This document shows positions 39,151-50,214 of a DNA stretch of 64,000 nt, in pieces. Under the pieces are notes generated by a model. That model made no database searches. It saw only the letters and a list, made by a program, of their open reading frames with translations, and was not told the origin of the DNA. The translations under genes were made by a program, and so were the position numbers. Source of the stretch: Aricia agestis (taxonomy: Eukaryota > Arthropoda > Insecta > Lepidoptera > Lycaenidae); contig NC_056418.1 in NCBI RefSeq assembly GCF_905147365.1, forward strand, positions 10,539,262-10,603,261, written 5' to 3'. Every line of letters begins with the position of its first letter. Position 1 is the first letter of the stretch.

Positions 39151-39882
39151 GACATCGGATTATATGCATTTGCATACTTGCATATGCAAATGCATATAAT
39201 GGCACTTTTTAGGCGATAGTGCATATTTTGGCAATATTTCGTTTCGTCGTTCGTCTCGTAGTCTCCAAACTAGCTATCATGCCACACACCGAGCCACAAA
39301 ACAGGTACGATCATAGATCAAAACACTTCAAATATGTGGCTCCATCTCCATTTAAAAAATGCAATACACCCAATAACATTTTTCTTTGTAGTTGGCAACA
39401 TTAGCAAAAAATTTCAGTAAAGTAGTTAAGTAACGATTTAGCCCGGCCGCACATAGTCCGAAATTTCTGATACGAAACAGTTGAACATCCGCGCTGTCTC
39501 TTACATTTTGTACTTAGCCGAGTGAGCTCGAACTCGCCGTAAGGATATTTCGGATAGTGTGCGGGGTGGCGGTCCGGCGAAATTCAACTGTTTCTGATCA
39601 GAATTCGGACAATGTGCTGCCGGGCTTAATAAACTTCCTTGGGCATTAAGATTGCAATCGGAAAATGTTGCTAGAAAATTATAATTGGTGCTGTATAAGA
39701 AATGAAAAATCCTGCATCTGAATAAATTATAAAAATTGGCGCTTCTAATAACGGCACCACCGGAAAACTCTTCAAAAAAATAATAAATTTTAATATTAAG
39801 TGACCTTTGATTGTGCATATTTGGTGCATTTTTTCGTGCATATTTGCATGCATATTTCGGCACTTTGATATAATCCGATGTC
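39151..39882. mobile_element. MITE family Q, copy Q2, with inserted DNA
   Basis: Same ends as Q1. After GGCAATATTTCGTT (39244) it departs from Q1 and rejoins near 39626. The insertion comprises an unassigned 39245-39441 stretch and MITE R1. Confidence 0.8.
39442..39625. mobile_element. MITE R1, PIF/Harbinger-like with TTA duplication
   Basis: GCCCGGCCGCACATAGTCCG...AAATTTCTGAT pairs with ATCAGAATTCGGACAATGTG...CTGCCGGGC. TTA stands on both sides (39439-39441, 39626-39628). Confidence 0.85.
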
Positions 39883-40212
39883 TATTAATAACATATTTTA
39901 TCGTTTTTTATTTCAACTTTTAACGTTATTTCTAGTATCGGGTACCTATAGTATGTCAAAAAAGTGAAGAAATTAAAAAGTGGCAACATCGTAGTTACCT
40001 GCCTTTATGGTTTCATGATATTAATAACATTTGTCACTACTATTGTTATTTTTATAAGCAATTTTAATTTTTAAAGTCACATCCTGTTATGACCGAGAAT
40101 ATTAATTATTCTCGGTCTACACTTAACACTTTCTTTACTTTTCATTTTTCAAGTAAGTCTTAATATAACTTATCCCAAACCCAAACACTTTCGATTTTAA
40201 TAGAAAATTTTA

Positions 40213-40625
40213 TTCGAGTTTTGTCGGGAATGTGAAAGAGTGATGTTGTGTTTTTGTATGATTTTCCTAAAATTGTGTAAATGGGGTTTATAATGTGTAA
40301 TATTAGTAGGATATTTTAACCATTAGATATTCGTTATCGTGCACAAGTGTAGGAAAGTGATGCAATATCCAGAAACGAGATAGGTATTTTGTGTTCCCTC
40401 CAAAACTCTATCGAAAGTTTCAGTAAAGCGTCTACCACTTTACTGAATCGACCGACTTGACTCCTTGACTGTATTGACTTTTTACTTCGACTTGACTAAA
40501 CTTTTAACCTGACGATATAAAGACATGATGCTGAAAATTGTATGCAACAATACTGTTTTCCCGCCATTTATAAAATTATAATACTCGACACTGGCCATGG
40601 TTATATAGCCGAAGTGCCATAATAA
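40213..40625 (+). repeat. Repeat W, copy W3, upstream of TRIAP1
   Basis: Full copy, GAGTTTTGTCGGGAATGTG to the block ATAGCCGAAGTGCCAT at 40605-40620, then an A-rich run. The block is 167 bp before the TRIAP1 ATG, same strand. Confidence 0.78.
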
Positions 40626-40787
40626 GAAAAAGAAAAAAAAAACCTTTTATTCGATTGACGATTTGTCAATATCACTAGTCAACTCGACATTCCAAAATTC
40701 GAATTCGTTCTTGCTGTTTTCCAAATGATAAAAATCTTTAATTATTAAATAAATAAGAAAGTTACGTAATACTGCGAATTTTTAAAA

Positions 40788-41116
40788 ATGAATAGCATTG
40801 GCGAAGAATGTACAGACTTGAAAAAGAAATATGACGACTGTTTTAATTCATGGTTTTCTGAACGTTTTCTAAAAGGCGATCACGATGATTCAATGTGTGC
40901 TGGAATATTCAAGGTTTATCAGGAGTGTGTTAAGGTAATTACAAGTTTTAGGTTAATTTATATGTATTATTTATTACTTCACACCAAAAGATTTATTTTC
41001 TCTTATTTTTACAGAAGGCAATGAAGCAGCAAAATATTGATTTTAAAGAAATAGACAAGGACGTCTTGGGAACAGATAGCGAATTTAAAATACCTGAATC
41101 GAGTGATAACAGTTGA
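40788..41116 (+). CDS. TRIAP1: TRIAP1/Mdm35 twin CX9C intermembrane-space protein
   Basis: Small mitochondrial intermembrane-space protein. Family members pair with PRELI/Ups proteins to move phosphatidic acid for cardiolipin synthesis. Two exons, 40788-40934 and 41015-41116, phase 0 join, 82 residues. The twin CX9C fold is explicit: C8-X9-C18 and C37-X9-C47, with the family block CFNSWFSERFLKGD. The open frame of exon 1 continues into the intron, but the GT donor after VYQECVK and conservation place the splice there. No cleavable presequence, as expected for Mia40 substrates. The tail after exon 2 is the variable part of the family. Converges on Spt4. Confidence 0.95.
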
Positions 41117-42244
41117 CAAATATGCAACATTCTATGTGCTTTTAATCCAATGTTTCATTTTCTAAGTTTGCCTATGAAGAAAGAAAGAAATCACCATGAC
41201 ACGCAATAGGTATAAGAATATCAATCATGAAACAGATATTAATATTGAAACATAGTTATACTGAGGTTAAAGTATTAAAATGTTTTCTTATGTTAAAGTA
41301 TAAAGTAGACAAACATTTAGGCTACTGTGTTTTAATTATAAATGCATTTATTAGCTAAATGTGTAATATTAGTTTTAATATATGTATATTTTTTTCATTG
41401 ACATTGTGTTTAATTTTGTCATAAGATTTAACAAATTGTATTATAATCATAATAGTTACAAAATGTGAGTGAGCTGGTAACCCTTAAAGTAATTTTGGAA
41501 TATAGCCTAACATGTTAAACCATCAATCCCCAAGTGGCAGCCGGCTGCCGCATAACAATTGAAAATCTATTGTCTGTGATACCCACGATGGAGGTGTTAA
41601 CATTCATTATTATGCATTTCTCGAAACCTTGACTTACTGGCTGACCTGACTTGAAACCCAATTTTAATTTATCATGAAAACAGTACCTGACAAAAACAAT
41701 AAAATGGTTTGGTAAAAAAACACTTGTAGTCAAAAAATTCAATGTAAATTTTTATTAGTATCCTAAATAGTAATTTAGTTTACTTCTGGACTTAAATTAA
41801 ACAATGAATAATTATATAACTAACTTCTGTTCAATTGTGAGTTTACCGAAGAATAAGTTTTTACAAATACAAAATTTCCATATATATAATATGCTAACTC
41901 CAACAGGGGGGGGGGGGGTTACTCAGTAGTCACTTCACTATTTTTTTTAATTATTAACCCTCAGACGGTTCTGGGTTCACAGCAGCTGTCTAAGGTCGGA
42001 CGAAGTGGTGGTTAGGGGATATCTAGAAATTTCCTTTTATTATTTAGCAAGATTTTGAGATTTTTCAATTTTTCCTTAGATTTTGGGGGGGGGTCATGTC
42101 CCCTGTCACCCCCCCCTTCGAACCGCGCCTGAACTCCAATGTATAATAGGTGCGAAAAATAGCAATTTCTAAGAAGCAAATTTATGTTGATATTTTTTTG
42201 TAATACTTAGGTATTATATTATGTATAGTGAAATCAATCTTAAA
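41117..42244. other. TRIAP1/Spt4 convergent spacer
   Basis: AT-rich 3' flanks. Holds the mini inverted-repeat unit (41514-41601, see 8451), a 12-G run near 41906 and further G runs near 42085 that could form quadruplexes. No gene was seen. Confidence 0.5.
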
Positions 42245-44847
42245 TTATCTCTGACTCGTGTCTCTGGGTCTGTACAAAATCCCACGGCTTTTCATTTCCC
42301 TCATCACACCTGCTGGAAGTCTTCCAGATACAGAAATGGCATAGACTCCTTTGCAGAATCGACCTGAAATTGAAAAAACAAATAAATTGAATATTAATAA
42401 AAAGGAAAAAAATCAGCATCAGTTGAATGGAAGTGAAGTGTCGCGTCGTGTCGTGTCGCTCTAGTGCGGTCTTAAATTCATGATATCTCTCAAGCTCAAT
42501 TCTAACCACATTCTAACTCTCAATTATCAATTATTTTATTTTATCATGTTTGGGTGGCTTACAGCTGAATATATTAAATTTACTATAAATTATAGAACAG
42601 AAAAGCCAATTATAAGCCTCCACTTTTATAGACTAGAATAACATTTCCTTCTGGTGAATCAATACACAGAGAAGCATTCAAATAGAAATTGTGTGATTTA
42701 ACAAACTAAAAATCTTTAATGTGAGATTGTTTCAACACATTTAAGACTTAAGAGGCTATACTAATTGATACAGGAAATTTCAAATGTCGCAAAGGACATT
42801 TTGTTGAAAATGAGTTATGTCCTTTAAAACAATTGCCAGTATTCAATTATTATCTAAAAATATTCATAACAAAGTACCATTTCTGCATAAAGCACAGTAG
42901 TTATATTAAAAAAAATCTGGGTTACAGGAAATGTCGATGTAGATCCGTTAAGGGCGTGTAGTTTGCATCGTTTGTAACTGATTTGGCTATGAAACACCCT
43001 ATCCTAAACCTAACCGTTTTCGAGATATTCGACTTAAATTTTTTTTCATAAATTTGCCGAATTTTTAGATATTTGATTGTATACTATGAAATTTAGAAGT
43101 CAAAATTGTATAACTTTTTGCTTTTTGAAACTAGGACAAGAAGCCTTATGACTTCAATAACCAAAATTGTAAGTAAATTAACTTAGCAGGTCGTACTAGA
43201 TGTTACTTAGACATTGAAAGTTTAAAAAAGAAATATTTATTTATTAAGTTTATTTTTCTTTAAAGGATATCCAAAAAAATATTATGGAATTGTTGGATAG
43301 CTGATGAAACTTAGGTATTTTAAAGTAGACCTGCAGAACATCTTCCATAATATTTTTTTCCGATATCCTTTAAAGAAAAATAAACTTAATAAATAAATAT
43401 TTCTTTTTTTAACTTTCAATGTCTTAGTACGATCTGTTAAGTTAATTTACTTACAATTTTGGTTATTGAAGTCATAAAGCATCTTGTCCCAGTTGTAAAA
43501 AGCAAAAAGTTATGCGATTTTCACTTCTAAATTTTATAGTATACAATCAAATTTAAAAAAAAATCGGCACAATTATGAAAAAAAATTAAAGTCGAATATC
43601 TCGAAAACAGTTAGGTTTAGGATAGGGTGTTTCATAGCCAAATCAGTTAGAAACGATGCAAACTACACGCCCTTAATGGATCTACATCGACTTTTCCTGT
43701 AACCCTGTATATTATCATTTATCAATGAAAGGTGTTAAGACACATTATGGTTAAGTATGAAGAAAATATCTTACTTATTCTTTGCCATTTGCACACCCAG
43801 CTGTCTTCAGGGCTCATGACAGCAATCATTCTGTAAAATAGTACACAAAAGAATCATAAAAAGTTAAAAATATACTTATTGTAATTGTTTCTGGCCTCAG
43901 GGGTAAAGACTGTAAAGTTTACAGGGTTATGACTTATGGATCATTTGTATTTTTCATTAAGAGGTAATAGGGGTCACTATTTACAGTTATTTTTTCCCCT
44001 TTTTTACATGGGGAATGCTCTGCTCATCCCCGGCAGATTGGCCAGGACATCGGCCAGGGCATGCAGGACTCCCTAGATAGGATCTAACCACTGAAACCCC
44101 GGGCATGATCAACCCACCACATCTCTATCAGCTTGGTCTACCAGGTTTTTGGCATCATGCAAACTCATCATAGTATGTAGGCTCTACTAAGCCATTCCGC
44201 AGGGTGGCCTAGAAAAGCCCATAGGGGGCTCCCTTTTTACCTTGTCATCTTCTTACCAGGATACGTTGACTTATCAAATACCCTGTCAATCGTGGGAAAA
44301 CAAGACACAATAGATATTAACGATCCCAGAGCTGGCGCTTACCTTGGCCAACGTATCAGTCTTGCGATACAGCGAGGTAATGCTGCCAGCCTCTTGGGTA
44401 CATGGCCCGCAGCCTCTGACTTTGATTTAGTTTTTTATATGTAGTCTTTGTTTTATATTTTAGCATTATTTATTTTTATCAACTATTGTGTAAAGAATTT
44501 AATAAAATATATTAATTAAATAGATATTCTATTGTGTCTCGTTCGCCGGTGAGCGTATGGGGCTTGATGAATTAAGCTTGATACTTACCCATCAAAGTTG
44601 TTGCTTGTACAGTCATAAACATTGTCCTTGTTATTTTTTAACCGAAGAAATTCATCGCAATTATCGCAGCCGTCATACTCGAACTGATCGAATGTCTAAA
44701 ATTATGATTAATAAAGTTAAACAGGCTAAAAAATCTCTATTTAACCTCTAGTTTACGTTTACACTATGTTCTAGTTACCTTTATTAGGGAGCATACTAGA
44801 CAAGCTCTTAAACCTCGCAGATCCTTCGGTACAGTGTCTAAGGACAT
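42245..44847 (-). CDS. Spt4: Transcription elongation factor SPT4
   Basis: Zinc-finger subunit of DSIF (Spt4-Spt5), which controls RNA polymerase II pausing and elongation. Four exons on the minus strand: 44847-44779, 44695-44589, 43830-43775 and 42363-42245, all in phase, 116 residues (human 117), TAA stop. It begins MSLDTVPKDLRGLRACLVCS. The four zinc ligands are C16, C19, C33 and C36. The core MSPEDSWVCKWQRI is in exon 3 and the conserved GVYAISVSGRLPAGVMREMK in exon 4. Intron 3 carries a 787-bp foldback and intron 2 an antisense LINE tail, which together make up most of the 2.6-kb gene. The W repeat block W5 lies 176 bp upstream. Confidence 0.96.
42919..43705. mobile_element. 787-bp foldback element, ~370-bp arms, Spt4 intron 3
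   Basis: Left end GGGTTACAGGAAATGTCGAT and right end ATCGACTTTTCCTGTAACCC start long inverted arms, about 90% alike by eye, that run to a central spacer of about 60 bp near 43285-43350. No ORF. GGGTTACAGG ends resemble Tc1/mariner-type palindromic MITEs. Confidence 0.9.
43960..44455 (+). pseudogene. LINE 3' fragment, Spt4 intron 2 (antisense)
   Basis: The last 40 codons of a LINE ORF are readable on the plus strand (AYLGQRISLAIQRGNAASLL, then GTWPAASDFDLVFYM and TAG at about 44442), followed by an AT-rich tail with AATAAA. Upstream sequence carries stops. A 5'-truncated insertion. Confidence 0.7.
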
Positions 44848-45023
44848 ATTGATAAATCTATTTTAGATGAAATTATAAAAGCATTTATTTTTAATCTTAT
44901 TTTTATAAAAAAATGTATAATGTACAATAATGTAAGATAAAATCGCGCATCAGCAGCCAGCACAAAATACAAAAACAAAAAGTCAAGTGTCAACTGTCAT
45001 TTGTCAAATTTTTTTTTCTTAGT

Positions 45024-45043
45024 ATGGCACTTCGGCTATCCCG
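45024..45043 (-). repeat. Repeat W terminal fragment (W5), upstream of Spt4
   Basis: Only the terminal block survives (45024-45039 on the minus strand: ATAGCCGAAGTGCCAT), followed towards Spt4 by an A-rich run. 176 bp from the Spt4 ATG, in its sense. Confidence 0.6.
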
Positions 45044-45103
45044 CTACCTGTAGCTTGAATAAAAAAATAAACGCAACAGACATCTATCAATTTCGCCGGT
45101 CAA

Positions 45104-45163
45104 AGTTAAGGTTAAAGTTAAAGCTAAATTTAACCTTAACTATAACTTTAACCTTAACTTGAA
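45104..45163. repeat. Imperfect palindrome of GTTAAAG units
   Basis: AAGTTAAGGTTAAAGTTAAAG faces CTTTAACCTTAACTT-type sequence over about 60 bp: short tandem units arranged head-to-head. Confidence 0.65.
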
Positions 45164-45813
45164 CCAAGCCTCTGGTGCAACCCACCCTTAAAAAATAATT
45201 TAATTCTAAATACGGCCCTGGATATTTTGTTACGTTTCAAATTGTTATCCTAGATGACGACAGATGGCGCTTTATAAGTAATATGATAATAAAAGCTATA
45301 TAAGTAGCGTTTTAGCTATTAAATATATTTAAGACAAAGTGTATAACAATTAAAAGTATTCAAGTATGATAATTGCAATAAAGGACTATACCCAAAAAAA
45401 AACCATAGCCGATTAAAATAATTTATGTACAGCAAAGTACAGCATAAATAGTAGACTGAAAATATGCAATTCATTTTTCTCTAAACCATAACCGAAACCG
45501 ACAATTTGAAAAAATAAATCTGAGATACACAGTGTGGTATCTACTTCGAATCAACTAGTTATTTCTTTTGTTTTTGTGATCTTTCTTGTGAAAGCGATGT
45601 TGATAGACAATAATGTATAAGGTGAAATGTGATGTTATTTATATTAATATCAGAATGTATGTCTGAGTAACTTTGACATTGTAAAACACAATACTTCATC
45701 CTTTCCTTGTTAAAAACGCAGAAAACACCAATTTATTGGGATTCTCGTTACGTGCGCACCTGACAAACGCCGAAAGTGTACTGACTTAAGCCCCGCCCAC
45801 AATGATGACGTCA

Positions 45814-46015
45814 GCGGGGCTAAAATGGTCACATTTAGCAATTCCTCTCAATCAATTCAGCAAATGAATTGTCAAAACTGTCAAACTGACAAATGTCAAA
45901 TGAGTACAAAAATACAGAAATGAATTGCAAGCAGAGTTGCATTTTGCGATTTTAGAAAAATGAATCATATTATGATTCATATCATGATTCTTCAAAGCGA
46001 ACATTTTAGCCCCGC
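45814..46015. mobile_element. MITE family B, copy B2 (uninterrupted)
   Basis: A 202-bp copy, GCGGGGCTAAAATGGTCAC to GCGAACATTTTAGCCCCGC. It contains TGTCAAACTGACAAATGTCA. Serves as the empty-site reference for the A1 insertion. Confidence 0.88.
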
Positions 46016-46398
46016 TGGACCTAGTTGAAAATCACAGTGCACAGTTGCTTAGGCCAGCTCCTCTCTATATTAGCTCCATGGACTGTACCCACCTATAACC
46101 TATTATTTTGCTGATCACATAAAAAAACTGTAAATATAACCTATGAATAAGTACCCTGTACCAGCATACTTTTATTTATTTTTATTACTAACATTCATGC
46201 TTTTTATCCAAAATTATTCTATAAACGAGGCCCCCTGGCCACGGGGGACCCCAACGTGAGCAAAATTATTAATAACTCACCATTTCTTAAAGTTAAAAAA
46301 GGCAATCATATCTTAGGGCCTCCTAACGTTGTTTATACGGAGCCAAGGCACGCTACGCTTCTGGATAAAATTATAATTACGTTGCGGGTCCCAACTCC

Positions 46399-47047
46399 TA
46401 ATGGCGGCTCTCGACATAGGCGAACGCGTTGGCCAACGCGTCTGCAGACGCGTTGGCAGTGCGCTTGCAACGGCGTTTGTGAGTAATCCACACATAGGAA
46501 GGTCGTTCAGTATGCTTTGGATCGCGCCAATGTGCGGACGGATTCAAAATGGATGTTGAGTCGCTAACAGCTGTAGCTGTATATTTATTCACAGCTTATA
46601 ATTACTTTGTTAATGTGGACAAGAAAAGTTTTTAAAGGTTATTCTCGAAATAAATAAATAAAAGGCGAGAAAACGTAACAAACAAAAAAATAAACTCACT
46701 TTTAAATAATATTTTATAATATTAAAATAATATAAGTAATTATTTTATTACCTACTTATTATTTATTTAATTATTACATATAAAAATTATAACATATTAT
46801 TATAATTATCATAACTATAACTCCGGGCGAACTGATCGCGCGGCCTATGTGTGGATGGAGCACGAAGCTTGCGACAAATGTCCTTTGATCTTTGCCGACA
46901 TTTCCGACCCGCGCGGCATGCTCGCAGACGCGTCGGCCAACGTCTAAATACCTACGGCCAACGCGCGAACGCCCGTTCTACACATTGGGCCAACGCGTCT
47001 GCAGACGCGTTGGCCAACGCGTTCGCCTATGTCGAGAGCCGCCATTA
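46399..47047. mobile_element. MITE with near-perfect 58-bp GC-rich ends
   Basis: TAATGGCGGCTCTCGACATA...GCGTTGGCCAACGCGTCTGC is exactly mirrored at the right end, ...GTCGAGAGCCGCCATTA. The subterminal ACGCGTCTGCAGACGCGT is itself palindromic. AT-rich middle. Confidence 0.88.
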
Positions 47048-47723
47048 GACAGATTTTAGCTTGTCCCTCGAGCACCCCTGAGATCATAATATTAAAGGGT
47101 TTTCATGGTCGGTTACCACTGTTGACCCTGGCGACACAGGAGTAGGTAGCAGTGGTGGGAATGTGTGGTGGCCGGTGGGCCAATTGCCCGTTAGGAAAAA
47201 AGATACATTATCTGGATCTTTATTGGTTAAATAAAACTACAGAGAATTTTGTATATACTTAATATTTATTTAGCAATTAGTTATTATGTCTAAGATAGTA
47301 TACTAAGTAGTTACGTTAAATACCTAAATACGAAAATAAGTACTAATTTGCCTGTTTTTGAGATGGATGTCCAGTAAAGCAATATAAATTATAATGGTAT
47401 TAGGCAAGTATTAGGCAAGTATTATAATTTTTTGCTACCACCTCTAACTGTAACTCCAGAGGAGCTAAAGTCTGGTCGCTGATAGGAGTGGAATTTACGG
47501 CTATATTCCAAAATTTTATAGTGTCCGGGCTCCGGCTCATATAACGTGTGCGTAATCTTTAGATAGTTTTATGTGAAGAACTATTATATATATATAATAA
47601 TATATCGACACTAGTCGACGGTAGCATTCAACTGCCGTTGTCGCGTGCCGTCGACAAGTGCCGTTTGTCTGTAAGACGCCTAAGCACTCAGAAATCAGAA
47701 TACGCAGTCGACGTAAGGAGTAA

Positions 47724-47914
47724 GGGCCGGGTCACAACACTGCGTTGCGGCGTCGTATCGCAAAAACAACATCGCACAGAAATGCGATGCGATGTCGCAA
47801 CGCAAAAATTTAATATACTTAGTGTAGCACTCTTTACATTGGAAATTTTCACGATGCATTCTGCGGCGTCGTAGATTTATACGATGCGACGCCGCAACGC
47901 AGTGTTGTGGCCCC
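47724..47914. mobile_element. MITE family M, copy M1
   Basis: GGGCCGGGTCACAACACTGC to GCAGTGTTGTGGCCCC, with GCGGCGTCG boxes inside both ends. Inverted relative to M2. Confidence 0.8.
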
Positions 47915-48257
47915 AATTAAAGTAATTTTGGTTGCTAATGGCCATATAAGTAAAAAGAAAAGTTATACTACCTATAAGAATAAGTTTAGTGGAGAAATAT
48001 CCATTATTAATAATGGATGTCTCTCAGGTAGAAAAATTAATAATATTATCATTATTATATATTACTTAATTATTATATTATTATGTAGATATAATACTCG
48101 ACAAACATTTTTTCTACATTAATTTGTCTTATTATCATATAGTCCACTTAAATATTATGTTAGGTATTCTACTCATTTTGAGGCATTTCTGGGGTCCCTT
48201 TAAAAGGTTACATTTAAAAAATAAATAGCTAGTTAAATCTTATGTAAAAGTAGGTAA

Positions 48258-48462
48258 GGGCCAGGCCACAACACTGCGTTGCGGCGTCGCATCGTAAAAA
48301 TCGCAGACGCATCGTGGAAATTTCCGATTCGACAGTGACTATGAGTTATGACCATAATTCCAATAAAATTTTGCGCTCCGACATCGCATCGCATTTCTGT
48401 GCGATGTTGTTTTTGCGATACGACGCCGCAACGCAATATAATTGTGGCCTGGGCCCTGGCCC
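48258..48462. mobile_element. MITE family M, copy M2, TAA duplication
   Basis: GGGCCAGGCCACAACACTGC to GTGGCCTGGGCCCTGGCCC, flanked by TAA on each side (48255-48257, 48463-48465). Internal sequence is the inverse of M1, including ATGCGATGCGATGTCG. Confidence 0.85.
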
Positions 48463-48465
48463 TAA

Positions 48466-49278
48466 TCTATTAGGGCCACATTATCTATAATGCGGACGAT
48501 GCTTTAAAAGCGCTTTGCCTAATATAAAGCAACGACATTTTTAAATGGTAAAGTAATTCATTATTCCTGAATAAGGTAAGTACTTGTACCTAATGAAATT
48601 AATTCCAAAATTTGGAGGCTGCAGGCTGTTATGAAAGTAGCCGATAGCGACTTAGGTAGTTATAAAAAATATAAATAAAAACGGTTTTTAGCAAATCGTC
48701 CACATTATTAAAACACGTGATCAAATATAATATTTTACAAGGCGGATTTATGAAAAGTCCAGCTGCTACCGTATAACAAAATATAAAGATTTATAGATAA
48801 GAACGATCGGTAGCGGATTGTCCATCAAAGAATAGGAAGGCTCGTGCAGCCAAAGTTTTTTTACCAATGATTTTAGTTGATATTGTTTTCTCTACTTTAC
48901 CACAATGAATAGTAGCCCCTTCTTTAATAGACAAACTTCTTTCCAAATAATTGTTCATACTCATCATCATCTTTTAATCATATTATAGCTATGCTTAACT
49001 CGTAAATAAAAGTCTCTACATCGAAATTCGCAAGCCAGTGACATTACAGAGCTCCTAGCAAACACGTTTTCTTAATCGCTTCTTTAAATAATCGCCGATC
49101 AAAACGTATGAAATTGACATGACATGAGTCGAGTTTCGACTTCATATTATCGAACGCTTAAATGTCAACTCCGCGCACAGAAATGTATTTAGATCCGCAG
49201 CGCGGCGGTTCTATAAAGAAGCGATAAAGAAAACGTGTTGGCTAAGCCCTCAGATCACACACTCTAGTGTCTCTAGTT
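48466..49278. other. Intergenic, no recognised feature
   Basis: AT-rich sequence with no supportable ORF, RNA gene or repeat found by eye. Confidence 0.4.
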
Positions 49279-49454
49279 CAGGGGTTCCCAATCTTTTTCA
49301 GCCTGTGGCGCACTTATTAATCAATATTTTGTCACGGCGCCCTTCTCTACCTAGCTATTACAAAAAGATACCTAGGTACATAAATAAACACGTTTAATGA
49401 TTAAAGTTAGGTTAAACCATATTAAGTCTATGGGTTAAACAAATAAATAATAAT

Positions 49455-49745
49455 CCATACTAATCCATACTAATATTATAAATGCGAAAGTATCTCTGTC
49501 TGTCTGTCTGTCTCGCTTTCACGCCAAAACTACTGAACCGATTGCAATGAAATTTTGTACACAGTTATTCTAGAGTCTGAGAAAGGACATAGGCTACATT
49601 TTGATGTGGGAAAATACCTTATTTCCATGAAAATATCGATGAAAATTAATTCGCATTGCGCGTGGCCAGCGCTCATCCCGGGGGTCCTGGGTTCGAGTCC
49701 CGCAGGCGGAACAAAAAGTTTTCAATGTTCCTGGGTCTTGGATGT
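49455..49745 (+). repeat. Helitron-like head joined to a SINE-like segment
   Basis: Starts ATACTAATATTATAAATGCG with a CTGT microsatellite. After about 49650 it carries a pol III B-box-like GGGTTCGAGTCCCGC and a following AACAAAAAGTT. A complete tRNA cloverleaf could not be drawn, so this is not called a tRNA gene. Confidence 0.5.
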
Positions 49746-50214
49746 GTATTAAAATAATATTTCAAAAATCTTAAATATATTTTATGTATAATATTATAAA
49801 AAATCCAGAAATATATCGATGCAATGAACATTTTAGTTCTAATACGATTCAACAGATGGCGTTTTATTTTTTACTTCATTGTAACATAGAACTAATCATA
49901 CTTATTAGTTATTATGTTTTTTGTTTATAGTTTTTAATACGTTAAAATATTATGTTTAATAATATTATCACTTGGTATAATAATAATCAATCTATCTTAT
50001 CTTATAGAACTCCTACTGCATTTCTAATATATGTGACAAGTTGACAACAGAAGGCACATACCGTGTTGGCCTATATTCCATCCAGAAAATATATCAATGC
50101 AATCAACATTTTAATTGTAATATATGAAAACAGATGGCGCTTTATTTTTTACTTCAATATTGTAACAGAACTAATCATACCTACTTTATTATAATATATT
50201 GTTTTTATTCATAA

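Noticed and set aside
47638..48436. Several frames of 67-78 codons
   Set aside because: All arise inside MITEs M1 and M2.
49670..49710. Possible tRNA gene (GGGTTCGAGTCCCGC)
   Set aside because: Only the B-box arm is convincing; acceptor and anticodon arms do not form. More likely SINE-derived.
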